Of a stretch of DNA of 64,000 nucleotides, positions 11,571 to 22,527 are shown piece by piece. The stretch spans positions 10,434,139 to 10,498,138 of the forward strand of contig NC_064039.1 of NCBI RefSeq assembly GCF_932526225.1, in the 5' to 3' direction. Below the pieces are notes generated by a model that did not search any database, was not told the DNA's origin, and saw only the letters and a list, made by a program, of their open reading frames with translations. Position 1 is the stretch's first letter. Each line of letters opens with the position of its first letter. Source of the stretch: Nematostella vectensis (taxonomy: Eukaryota > Cnidaria > Anthozoa > Actiniaria > Edwardsiidae). A program made the translations under genes and the position numbers.

Positions 11571-14109
11571 TGGATTTGCCATTCTATGTTAAATCTCTGC
11601 TTACCGTCCCTTATTTTGGCGAACTTCCGTAAAACAAAGCAAAATATGAAAAAAAAACTTGTTTTGCTTTTACAGACGTGAATACTTAACAAAGGGATGA
11701 TTTATATTTAACAATTAGACTACGAGTTCGAGTTTTTCTCCGAGTCAATAAATTGTCAACGAGGCGCGTATCCAATCACATACTTCCTTCAAATAAATGA
11801 CGGTTTTAATAATTCTCAGTAATAAATAACCGCTTTTGTCGCCGCTTTTTCGCTACTCACTATTTACGGCTCAATAGATAGCGAGTACGGGAGCCAATCA
11901 AATTGATTCGTGATAGTATGTGAGTGGATTTATACTAACATAAGTTATTATTATTCTTATTATTAGTCCCGAGTAGTAGAAGGAGCACTAGCAAACATGA
12001 CAATATAAAATATATGATTATCTTGAAAATAATATGTGACTTACCCATTTTCAGTCACACGTGCAATTGGCGACTAGTGTTTGGTGGACTTCAATCATGA
12101 CTTTCGAACCCTTTCTTCTGCATCTATCCAGCTTTAGACCGATCACAACTAAAACAACATCATACTGGATCGCCGCCTAGCTACCGTTACTGCGAAATGC
12201 GCATCCTTGCAACCGTAACTGCGATATGGCTTCCGCCACCAAAAAAACATTCGCGACTCGAAAACGAAAAAAAAAACAAAAAAAAAAAAAAACAAGGTGC
12301 ATGTGTGACTTAAACCGGGTATATTATTGTTTAATCCAATATTATAGTCAATAAAGTGGCAAAGAAAGTGTGCCGCCAATGACCAAATATCCGCATGAAC
12401 ACTATTGTGCAAATATCTAAGGAATGTGATTCAGGTATAAAAAGATAAACGAACTTGAGCAACTTTAAATATATATGCTAATATGTAGCTTGGGACGTAA
12501 TGTACAAACAGTGAAAAAATAGCAAGGGAGCCGAGGGTCTTCCTTAAAAAGGGGTTTGAGAAATACGATCTTTGACACATTTTTTTTCTGAGCAGATTTC
12601 ACCAGGGAGAACATTGGGCAAGAATCGTATAAACACTGGTGAACATAGATTTTCAAAGATTTTTTAGCATACATACCATGAGAAAGAAAAGCAATTTGAT
12701 AATATGCCCTTTTTGGAATACAGACAAACAAATATAAAAACATAAAAACGGGCCAATGAAATACGATGGTGCATAGATATGGTCCATATCTTTGACTCGG
12801 GATAGGTGTCACTATATATGTCTTGAATAAAATATTATATCTATCCCTAATAATGCAAAAATGGATCACCTTAAAAAAATTATTTTCCATGACACACGCA
12901 GTCGAAACTTTTTTTTTATAATAAAATATAAACAATGTTTTAACGATGTTTCAAGCATTGCCTGCTAGTTCTACCCTCTCTTCAAGTCAGATTCGAGAGT
13001 ATGATTAATGCTTGAAGACATGTCTCTGGGTGCTCTTCTAACAGTTAAGCTAGTCAGGTAAAAGCACACGTCATTATTGGTGTAAGCTATAACATCACAA
13101 ACAACAGCTTGAAGAAGTTTTTTTTCTTAAATTGAAAAGAAATACTTGGAAAGCTAGTCACCCTTCTTCCAGCTGGAATTCTGAACTATGAGAGCGCAGA
13201 CACAACGTCTTCCTCGTCATGACTATAGACAATGCATTCAAAATTGATGAGAACAAAACCCTCCCAGCAAACCCTGGACAATCCGAAATAACGTCATAGA
13301 GCAAGGTGGCAACAAACATATATTTCATTTTTTGGATATCGAGTTGGCAAAAAAAAAATTATTAGATTCCTTGAATTTTCGGTAATAAAAGGGTGAGTTA
13401 GACACCAACAGCCTATTCATCAACTTCATTGTCGTTTCAGTATGAACACCTCATTATATGGGATACTTTTTAAGATGGTCCTTTCGATAATCCCCTTGAT
13501 GTATTAAAATATGATTGGAATGAAATTGAATTTCTAATATTTCGATAGGGTATAGGCTATTGTTTGAGCTTCTTATTGAAATTTACAATGTTTGACATCG
13601 ACTATATTGTTTAGAAAAATAAAACTAAAATTTTCAAGTTAGAAAAGTAATATCAATCATAGCTGTACAATGACGCCTTTTTTAGTATTAAAGTTATGCT
13701 CTGTCACAGCAGGACGGCGCAATAAGACTAATACCAATATAGACAAATCGTTTTCGTGCGAACCTTATTCTTAACACCGAATAAAAGCACATCCATGATT
13801 AAGGGTTCACCATTGATCCCGTTTCGCACTTTAACAAGTAGTAACGAAACCCTTCATGAAACATTACGCATATATCCAACTGCGAAATGATTAAACTTGA
13901 GATAAGATACTGGTGTTTTCACGTATAAAGTTTAGGTAAGGCGGACAAATATATGCGATAACAGGCCGTTTTTATTATTTAACAGGTTGTCAAAACGTTT
14001 GTCTAGTGTTCAGGTTGATTATAGTGGCAGGTTGTTTGCTCTACACTTTAGCTATTCCGAAAGTCGCTTTCGCAATTTCGCAACTAAGAAAAACAATTGA
14101 TATTTTCTA

Positions 14110-14300
14110 TTCGTTTATGATCGTGTGAATCAACCCTTTCGATCCTTAAGAGAAAGGCGCTATATTGATCTACTTATTATTATTATTGCTAGTGCTGTTG
14201 TTGTTGTCATCGTCATTGTTATTATCATTGTTATTGTCATCGTCAACGTCACGTTATCGTTATTGTTAACACTCTAAGCTTCTAATGTTATTACATAGTC
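14110..14300. repeat. Degenerate ATT/GTT/ATC microsatellite, present only in unit B
   Basis: Interspersed ATT, GTT, GTC and ATC triplets at 14175-14265 have no counterpart at the matching position of unit A (about 8190), so this is a post-duplication insertion or expansion. Confidence 0.7.
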
Positions 14301-14458
14301 GTAGCAGGCCTCGAAAGATTGCGTAGGGGGGGGGGGGGTGAAACATTAAGAAAACAAAGGGGACACAGCCACGCCCCTACTTGTCATTTCCTTATAATTT
14401 CTTTTAAATATTGGGGGAGCACGTGCCCCCGGTGCCCCACCCCCTGCTACGGCCCATT
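14297..14458. mobile_element. Short TIR-like element (MITE candidate), unit B only
   Basis: The block starts with CGTAGCAGGCCTCG (14299) and ends with CCCTGCTACGGCCC (about 14441-14454); the ends are inverted repeats of about 9-10 bases (CGTAGCAGG). The inside carries a poly-G run and no open frame. It is absent from the matching place in unit A. Its target duplication is not clear, so the family is open. Confidence 0.5.
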
Positions 14459-14974
14459 ATTTTCCATACATTTAACGTCCATGGGTGGTATAGAAGTTCA
14501 CAAGCTGATAAAAGAAGAAAGGGGGAAATGTGAAGGCCCTTTCATAGTAATTGGCGAACCTCCAAAAAAAACATGTTGTTCATGTTTCGCAAGAACTGGT
14601 TACCATGGGAAGTTGAAAAAATATGCCATTATATAGTAAGCTGCCAAAAAAAAATTACAAATGAAAAAAACATTATTCTTGGTCTATCCTGGCACAAGCA
14701 AGTTACGCTTCAATCTTTTTTTTTTTTTCAGTTGCCATGCTGGATATCGGCAAGATAACAAGACTATCGATGAAGTTGTGGAAAAATACAACATATTCAC
14801 AACAACAAAGTGCAGAGGCCTTCTACTCCAGGTCTGTATAGCGCCAAGACTAGTGTAAAGAGAATTGTCGAACCAATGCCTTATTTATTGTGTCTTTAGA
14901 CGGAGGTCCGCTCCGAGTGGTGGTAGATCTGGTCATCATTAGCATGAGCAGAATGGATGATAACAATATGGTAT

Positions 14975-15210
14975 GACTCATGCAAACTCGTGCACGGCGG
15001 ACCCCTTATAAATCGAACTCAGATAATATGCTATGATGATTCACGCGCACTCTTGTAAGGCAGACCCCTTATAAATCGAACTCAGGTAATATAGTATGAT
15101 GATTCACGCGCACTCGTGAACGGCGGGCCCTTTATAAATCGAACTCAGATAATATTCTATGATGATTCACGCGCACTCTTGGAAAGCAGACCCCTTACAA
15201 ATCGAACTTA
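14975..15210. repeat. ~60-bp tandem repeat in pseudogene intron
   Basis: About four units containing CACTC(G/T)TG...CCCCTTATAAATCGAACTC(A/T) correspond to the shorter array at 8725-8890 in receptor copy 2. Confidence 0.8.
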
Positions 15211-15275
15211 GATTTCATCTCAACTCTAACTATGAGTGACCAAGTTAACAGACGTTCCACTGTACTCCTCATATT

Positions 15276-16045
15276 TCATTCGGTTAAGTGTATTGTGAAA
15301 ATGCGGATAGTCTCGCCTTCTAATGGCACTAACTGTGTGGTCCCATAGGAGTTCACCATCTCATTCGGTTAAGTGTATTGTGAAAATGCGGATAGTCTCG
15401 CCTTCTAATGGCACTAACTGTGTGGTCCCATAGGAGTTCACCATCTCATTCGGTTAAGTGTATTGTGAAATGCGGATAGTCTCGCCTTCTAATGGCACTG
15501 ACTGTGTGGTCTCATAGGAGTTCACCATCTCATTCGGTTAAGTGTATTGTGAAATGCGGATAGTCTCGCCTTCTAATAGCACTAACTGTGTGGTCTTCAT
15601 AGGGGTACACCATCTCATTCGGTTAAGTGTATTGTGAAAGGCGGATAGTCTCGCCTTCTAATAGCACTAACTGTGTGGTCTTCATAGGGGTACACCATCT
15701 CATTCGGTTAAGTGTATTGTGAAAGGCGGATAGTCTCGCCTTCTAATGGCACTAACTGTGTGGTCTTCATAGGAGTACACCATCTCATTCGGTTAAGTGT
15801 ATTGTGAAATGCGGATAGTCTCGCCTTCTAATGGCACTAACTGTGTGGTCTTCATAGGAGTACACCATCTCATTCGGTTTAGTGTATTGTGAAAGGCGGA
15901 TAGTCTCGCCTTCTAATGGCACTAACTGTGTGGTCTTCATAGGAGTACACCATCTCATTCGGTTTAGTGTATTGTGAAAGGCGGATAGTCTCGCCTTCTA
16001 ATGGCACTAACAGTGTGGTCTCATAGGAGTACACCATCTCATTCT
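15276..16045 (+). repeat. 85-bp satellite built from an intron-exon junction (about nine units)
   Basis: Each unit runs TCATTCGGTTAAGTG...GGATAGTCTCGCCTTC...TGTGTGGTC..CATAGGAG.ACACCATC. Starts are spaced by 84-86 bases (15276, 15361, 15446, 15530 and on). The unit is intron sequence, the AG of the 3' splice site and the first bases of the receptor's ligand-domain exon. Copy 2 has it once (8982-9066), bounded by the direct repeat ATCTCATTC at 8982-8990 and 9067-9075. Only the last acceptor (16026) leads into the full exon. Confidence 0.95.
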
Positions 16046-17069
16046 ATTTGCGCCAGCACTGGCACGACCCCCTCCTACGATACAACAAGTCCTCCCTCGT
16101 CAACGTGACCGCCTCGTACGCAACGCTTTATTACGCTACTGTAGACAAGATCTACCGTGATGCTCTCATGGGTCTCCTTCTCCATCAGCCCCAACTCGGC
16201 ACCAGGTCGCTGTGCTCTTGGTATTATCACCATGTTGGCAGTAGGCGGATTCCTCACTGGACAACAACGACCTTACCCAGTAGGTGAGTCAACCCAAAAT
16301 GGTGCTAAAGAAGTCCACTAGCTCCTCAATATCATTGCAGCGGTCGAACATAGGTTAGCTACCCTCAAACGGCTTCTAACCGGCCCAAACAATAATTGAT
16401 ACCATTAGCATAGCACGGTCGTGTAAAAAACTCACCCCCGCATGGCGTTCCATCACATCTCCACAGAAGTCTTTCTCTAAAGGTAAGTCACACTCAAATG
16501 GCGTTGCACTGGATAGCTATGCGTCAATAACACCTCCACAGAAGCCTTTACCCAATAGGTGAGTCACCCTCAAATGGTATTTCCCCGGCCCAGTTGCGCC
16601 CGAAATAGAATAAAAGCAGCAGTCATCCATGAGATGTGGGAAAAACTTAGTCGGCGTTAATCCTCTTTCTGGACCATCAATATAATCGTTACGGGGCTTC
16701 CCAAGCAGCGGTGTGGCAATCTAAGGTGGCACCAAGCTATGTCTTGAATGTCACACTATATTTTATAATTTGCGCCCAGTCTCGTATGTGACATCGGCTG
16801 ACCTGTACGTCATGGTGTGCTACGTGTTCGTGTTCTGTGCCCTTCTCGAGTACGCCGTGGTTCACTACTTCTTCGTCTACGAAAAGCAAATCCATCAATT
16901 CCAACTTCAACAACAAATGGTGAGTCATGCCATGCTTTTTCTTCTTATTCTTTTTTCTGTACCTTTAAAAGAATTATCCCGTCCTTTAAAAGACCACTTC
17001 CCAAGCTTGTTCCGGTACCAGCGCAGGTTACATCCGCGACGACCCTCATCCTTATGCATAAGCAAGGAA

Positions 17070-17290
17070 GCACGGATGGCTTGGTGTGTTAGCGCGTCGG
17101 CCTCTCACTGCTATGGCCCAGGCTCGGATCCTGGCTCTAACTGGGGATTTTTCGGAGTTCCTGCCCTGATTCGAGTTAGTTAAAGTTATTCTGCTGTGTT
17201 TCCAGTCTTCTCGGATAAGGACACTAAACCGGAGGTCCCGCACTACACTAACTAATCGAAGGTAGAACACGAGAAAATGAAGAAGTGATT
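17070..17290 (+). mobile_element. tRNA-derived SINE-like element
   Basis: The segment begins with a degenerate tRNA-like head: GTTAGCGCGTCGGCCTC resembles an A-box region and GGCTCGGATCCTGG resembles a B box. It continues with a non-tRNA body containing TCTCGGATAAGGACACTAAA and GGAGGTCCCG. This arrangement is that of a tRNA-derived SINE; a working tRNA is unlikely because the acceptor stem does not close. It lies where receptor copy 3 should have its last exon. Confidence 0.55.
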
Positions 17291-17299
17291 GCAAATAGT

Positions 17300-17611
17300 C
17301 AATAAATTAATTCTGATTATCCTGTCAATCATATCATATAAAGATTTACTAGTAGTAGCACCCACAAAAATGACACCATAGAGAATAGTTTCTTTAAATC
17401 GAGTTGATCTAAAGTAAAAGTGACAGCGACTGATTTCCAGTAAGTTTGCATGACTATTATTTTGTAAATATCAAAGGAATGTGATTCAAGTTTGAAAATT
17501 AAAAGATAAACGAACTTTGTACAAATTCAGTGCAAAGGTGTAAAGTACAAAGTGAAATACAGCTCGGAAAGTTCCAGAGTTTATTAAGGAGGCATATAAT
17601 GTGTGCACCCC

Positions 17612-17642
<31 letters not shown>

Positions 17643-17830
17643 ACTTTCTACAGAATCCCTAATTTTCAATACGCAGAAATACTTTGATCAGCAATCGCTA
17701 TATCTTACACTTCAAGACATAAAAGTACAAGAATCTTCCAGGCACTGTAGCACAATATATATTTTCAGGGATTTTCTAACATGCAAGCCCAAAAGGTAAC
17801 AAGCGTGATGCGATTCGAGGTGCTTTAATA
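17300..17830 (+). repeat. Third, partial copy of the receptor-unit 5' flank
   Basis: The block GGAATGTGATTCAAG...AAGATAAACGAAC (17475-17515) and TTTTCTAACATGCAAGCCC (17771) match 5695-5735 and 6028 of unit A and 12420-12455 of unit B. It ends before the signal-peptide exon would occur, so no fourth receptor is present. It contains a C run and a CA run at 17607-17644. Confidence 0.7.
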
Positions 17831-17977
17831 TGTTAATTGTTTATGGTAAGAAATAAAAGAGAAAAGATTAAATAAGAGAAGAGTAGGTACAGTATAGCAG
17901 GGACATGCTTCACACATCTCAATCAATAATGATTATGGTGCCGTTCAAACTCAAACATGAAAACGTGTGTGTCTTAC

Positions 17978-20089
17978 CCTAGAATACTGCTGTCGACAGT
18001 AATTGCAGGTGGCAGGTTTCTTGGGTGTGAGCGCAGGCATGATTTAAGTGTATCAACTGTGGGCCTCCAATACTGGTCCAAGAACTGTGTATAAAAAAGC
18101 GTGAAAATATGGACAGTATATGAATGGATAAACAGATTGAACCTCTCGCCTAGTAGCTTCTAAGTTATAGTAAAGATATGAAGCCCAGTGAATTATTATA
18201 CAGCGTACAGTAGCCAAAGCAGATGATGAATGATGTTTGACAGCTCCACAAGCAAAAATTGCCATAACCTTTGTCTCAATGTCTTGGAGTGTTGGTGACG
18301 GGCCACAGATGACACAGACCTCAATACCCTCAATAATCTATGACACAAAACATAGGCAAAGTAAACAGGGAGATGGAAAAACTCTATAAAACATTATAAA
18401 ACAGAAACCTCCTAGAAAAATTAATACAGAGAACAGATTATACCTGGAATGTTACAAGCCTGTGAGGGACCTGTGGAGTAAATAGAAAACATTATTACAA
18501 ACTTTTGCTGCACATACAATAAATTACAGTCCCTAGGATGAGATGACAATATATTGAGATATTCAATGTACCTTAGGGCTGCCGTATGGAAGATAGACAA
18601 GTACATCTCTGGATGAGCAGGGAGGTAGGGAATGGACAAGTAGAGAGAGTAGTACTGTTTCCATGCCAGTCAACTCCCACCTACAGATTATGGATGTCAC
18701 AAAATCAATGAACAATCTGATGTTTCATTATGGTTTTTAAGCAATAAGAATACTGGTAAAAAAAAGCCATGACTGTGAACCTACCACCTCTCTGTAGCGA
18801 CAGCCACCTTCCCTAGCACCAGCAAGCACCCAAACTCACTCTCAACACCAGCAATGAAGTTATCAAGGAATTCCTGGAAAATACACAAAACATGGCATCA
18901 GTATATAGGAATTGTATCCATCTGCTTGGTAATGGTAAAATGTCAAAAAGGAAGAGAAAAAAAAAGGGTCTTTAAGATAGAATGGTTTATTTTCATTTAT
19001 TAACATATTATTTCTTGTAATGAATACATTTCCTGGGTTCCACATAATCAACATGATATCCAATTTAACAGACAAACAAATGATACGGCATTAGAGATGG
19101 TCTGCACTGAGTGATTTCACAGTAATTTATGGTGTTTGTAATGTGTGATGATACAAAATGTATGGAAAGAAAATAAGTTCCTTAAAACAATGCAACCACA
19201 GACAAACATTCTTCAAAATGTGCTTTTAATATGATGTAGGAAAATAAAATTGATTTGTTAGGCTAGCTCATGGCAAGTCACATTTCAGATACCAATTACA
19301 AATGCTTTTATCACCTGAAGAATAGAGACATCTGGGCACAGAATGACATCAACTGCTTTAGTCAAATCACCTACGAGGTCCGTCCCTTCAAGCAAACTGT
19401 CAATTAAACTATAGCAGCACTGCAAGGATAGAAAAAAATGCAATTAGTAATAACAGCTTCAAATACCTTAAAGATCATATGTCTAATTCCAGAAAAAAAA
19501 ATTAATTCCTAAAAAAATCACCCTCATTTCTCTCTTGAGCCATTCAACACTTTTAGGACTTGTGAGATCATCAATACCCAACAAAAGCACCTAAAACAAC
19601 AAGCAAATACATAAAATGAAGAAAGGGTGGTTGAAACATGTTTAGAGATGAGGTCGCTGGTAAGATGGATCAGAAAAAAAGATCAAGTGGGTAAATAATC
19701 AGATGTAACTGTTTAAAAACTAATAAAATCCTTCCCTTTTTCTGGTTTTCACATTTTGACAGAATTATTTTTAAATTCTAGTCGCAGAGTAGTGCTTGAT
19801 TTATGTGAAAACTCCACCCAAATCAAGCACAGAACAGCTATTATCACAACTGCCAACTTGTTGGTGTAAGGCAAGTGTCAAAGATCATCTACTTACATAA
19901 CCGCATGGCTAACAAAATCATTCATTTCTCAAGCCATGCCAACTTTTAAACTGCAATCACCCCTTGCTTGGAACCTGCTGTTTGTGCTTGGCAAACATAT
20001 TGCTGAGCCCCAACATTGATAGTTGAAGTACAAGGGTTGGTGCAGTAGGTGTGTGGGCTTGATCATATTGTTTGAAGTTTTTTTCTCTA

Positions 20090-20128
<39 letters not shown>

Positions 20129-22386
20129 TACCATGGAGTTGAAGACATGGTCCAGGACTGAGTTAAGATGGTGGTCACTAGCATTATCATCTGATGTCAC
20201 AATTATGAGTGTAATGCTAAAAGGATAAATGCAATGTAATGCTTCATCCATTGTATGATTATAGGGAGGCTTTCTTGCAAAGTGCTATCAGGCTGGACTT
20301 TACATACTGTATGTAAAACACCATAGGCTACAAAAGCCCCATTGACTCATAGGGAAAAAGACAAATTAACCCCACAATGCCCATAAACAATAGCAATTGG
20401 ACTTCACATGCGGAAAATCAATCATTATGCGCTAAATTATGCTGGATTTTGCAATACACATTTCTTTAAAAATCTAAATTTTGTAGGACTCTTTACTGAA
20501 TTACGCGCTAAATTATACGGAATATCAACTCTTACGCCCAAACTACATTTTGTACCGTAGGAAAGCACGAAATAACTTGAAAAGGTTTATTTTTTGCGCG
20601 AATATATCTTAGGCGAGTTTTCATTGGCTCCTAGCCACCAGCCAATTAAAAAAGGTATTTATTATTAGTACTAGGTCTTCGCGATTTAGCAAAGAACACC
20701 TAGTCATTTTATTTGTTTTCAAAGGTCGAAATATCGCATAGCAATCTTCCGAAGAATATCTGTCTTTTTTTACGAGGAAGAGAGGTAAAAACCCTAAAAG
20801 AACACATCTGCTGTGCACTTAAATGTTTTGTCTTTCAAAATTTAGCCAAATTACGCTGGGTTAAGCAGAAGTTTGAGGATTACGCGGAGAAAGCCAAATT
20901 ACGCGCTTCCGCACAAGCACGTAATTCCAGAAGCCCTGACTATACTATAGTAGGGGTGATAAATGGTTCCTAAGATCTTTTTTTATCAGATTTTCAAAAC
21001 AGTTCTCACACCCTTTCTGTATTTATTAGATTGACCATTTACTACCCCCAAGGTGACCTTGAGGTTTTTTTTTCAAATTGGTGGATTTGTGCCCCTCTCC
21101 CTTTTTCCCTTGCTTTATTATACACAAATGTAAAGGCTTTCCAAAAAAATAAAGAAGGAAATAGATCTCTTCTATGATTTGAGTATTGTTGATCTTGATA
21201 TGATGTTGGGTTGCATTGATGGATGAACCAATACCTGTCTTTGAAGACTTTCCAGACAACCTTTGCCTCATCAGTAAGAGTGTTGTGAAGGGTGACACCC
21301 TGATTCTTGGCAAACATATGAACACCATTGAGAGATCCAACCACTGGAAAGGGTAGCTGAAATAATGGTGCAGGTAAGGACGCCAAAAATTACAAATTTT
21401 AATTAAATAGTTACAACATCATGACCACTTTGCTTAGACGTTTCTTTGACTTATGCACTAGTCATTTGAAACCCCCATGGTCCCGGGGAAGTGTGGGGTT
21501 GACATGGGGGTTTAGAGCACTTTTGAACTAGAATTTGTCCCAAGGGGGTGGGGGAATAGACGGTTTTTGACTCTTAAGACTTGTCCCCACCATGGGGGCT
21601 TGGGGACAAATGAATAAGATCACAAATGTCCTTCGCAAAAGTAATGTCAGTTTCTGGTTTGAGACTCTTTTCTGTAGCAAGCAATTCCACGTATCAGCGT
21701 GTGGCAAGCTGCATAGTGAAATGTGCAAAAATGAATATGAATGATAACGCCAGATGAAGATTATTTATTTTTCATTTGTTTTTGGTAACTGTTATCTTCA
21801 TAGTTATTATTACAAAAGTACTCTCCGAAATGTACTGGCTTTGAAAGATTAAGGCTTATTTCAGATGACTTGTTGTCGGGTAGTTGCCTATAGTTTGCAT
21901 CCCGAGGGTAGAGGCATTTGACTGCAGTTTTGTCCCGAGGGGGTGGGGGCTTTTCTCGGTTTTGTACAGGGTCAAAGTCTAATCCCCCACCCTTCCCCGG
22001 GACCATGGGGGTGGTGGTTTCAATTGACTAGTGCATTAATAAGTATAATTCTTATGACATTATATAAAACTACACAGGGTTAAACAGTGTTCACAAGACG
22101 CATTTTTTTATTAGCACTAAAGGAGCCCAAAAGCTCTGCTTAGAAAAATAAAAGAGAGAAGCAACTTCGAAAAAGTTTTCTAAACGTTGTTTTTGCAAAC
22201 TACCGCTAGAGTTTTATGAATATTTTGCTATTTCTTTCTAATTGCATAAGCTTCAAGATTTTACTTGCTTATAAAGACCCATTAGATCTTTCAGTCTAGC
22301 CTCCTTACCTGGGGTAAATCACCTTTAGTTCTCGTAAACAGCGGAATACCCCCATCTGTTGTCAAACACAACAAGTAAGCCGCCAT
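17978..22386 (-). CDS. FUZ: Fuzzy planar cell polarity protein, C-terminal exons not found
   Basis: Fuzzy is a longin-like-fold protein of the CPLANE complex (with Inturned and WDPCP) that works at the ciliary base in intraflagellar transport and planar polarity. Ten exons in phase: 22309-22386, 21235-21356, 20132-20216, 19522-19590, 19315-19419, 18785-18873, 18572-18680, 18444-18470, 18269-18337, 17978-18084, giving 286 codons. Recognised segments are the N-terminus MAAYLLCLTTDGGIPLF, VGSLNGVHMFAKNQG, VLLLGIDDLT, YSLIDSLLEG, VYLPYGSP, VPHRL and CVICGPSPTLQ, all as in vertebrate FUZ. The vertebrate protein is about 418 residues. After exon 10 (ending VDSSIL plus a split Gly codon) no coding match follows, and the third partial receptor flank begins within 150 bases. 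So the gene is truncated, or its last exons lie beyond the receptor array. It shares its start region with IMMP1L. Confidence 0.93.
20086..20124. repeat. (CT)n microsatellite in FUZ intron
   Basis: About 17 CT dinucleotides lie directly downstream of the donor site of FUZ exon 3 on the minus strand. Confidence 0.95.
21453..22036. mobile_element. TIR element (~580 bp) in FUZ intron 1
   Basis: The left end TGCACTAGTCATTTGAAACC...CCATGGTCCCGGGG (21453-21488) is the inverted counterpart of the right end CCCCGGGACCATGGGGGTGG...TTTCAATTGACTAGTGCA (21995-22036). The inside has AAGGGGGTGGGG (21543) and GAGGGGGTGGGG (21937) blocks and no sizeable conserved open frame. It is a non-autonomous TIR transposon; superfamily not determined. 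Confidence 0.75.
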
Positions 22387-22527
22387 GTTGGACTCTCGCC
22401 AGGCGCATGCGTCAAGCGTCTTGAAGAAATTCGAGACCTAAAGACAAAATGGCCGCTATGTGAAAACGCGCGTTTGCAAACTTTAGGGCTCTTAGCGCTC
22501 GGTAGCCGCTTGGCTGCGGATTTAGAT
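22387..22527. promoter_or_regulatory. Shared start region of FUZ (-) and IMMP1L (+)
   Basis: The two start codons (22386 on minus, 22528 on plus) are 141 bp apart and diverge. The interval is richer in GC than its surroundings and contains AAAATGGCCGC (22446), GCGCATGCGTC (22402; GCGCATGCGC-like) and GCGCG words that fit a TATA-less housekeeping promoter. An in-frame upstream ATG at 22474 could extend IMMP1L by 18 residues. Confidence 0.6.

Larger units (their letters stand above)
5262..11640 (+). repeat. Segmental tandem duplication, unit A (contains receptor copy 2)
   Basis: From about 5262 (GCACTAGCA...) to about 11640 the sequence matches, in order and orientation, 11985 onward. Both units contain the CACACG...GGCGACT block, the GGAATGTGATTCAGGTATAAA block (5690 and 12418), the signal-peptide exon (6467 and 13020), the GATTAAGGGTTCACCATTGA block (7697 and 13797) and the receptor exons. 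Indels and substitutions are frequent in introns, so the duplication is not very recent. The retrotransposon's ATT tail abuts the left end of this unit. Confidence 0.85.
13020..16919 (+). pseudogene. Cys-loop receptor copy 3, disrupted by frameshift, exon-fusion deletion and missing TM4
   Basis: Remnants match copy 2 exon by exon: signal peptide 13020-13057 (12 bases shorter but in frame), second exon 14732-14831, third exon 14900-14970, a fused exon 16027-16283 and the TM3 exon 16780-16919. The second exon is 100 bases against 98 in copy 2, which shifts the frame. In the fused exon, sequence equal to the first half of copy 2's ligand-domain exon (through GACAAGATCT) runs directly into copy 2's TM1 exon (CCGTGATGCTCTCATGGG). 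Everything between, including the Cys-loop exon, is gone. TM2 and TM3 remain readable (ALGIITMLAVGGF; SYVTSADLYVMVCYVFVF). No TM4 exon follows. Splice sites are still well formed, so it may be transcribed, but it cannot encode a channel. Confidence 0.9.
11985..17040 (+). repeat. Segmental tandem duplication, unit B (contains receptor copy 3)
   Basis: This stretch is collinear with 5262 onward. Compared with unit A it lacks the segment matching about 6690-7190, carries an insertion at about 14110-14460 (microsatellite plus TIR-like element), has the expanded satellite at 15276-16040, and lacks the terminal exon region equivalent to 11100-11570. A SINE-like sequence and a new partial copy of the 5' flank follow it. 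Confidence 0.83.

Noticed and set aside
17080-17150. Functional tRNA gene
   Set aside because: A and B boxes are degenerate and no acceptor stem forms; the extended body indicates a SINE.
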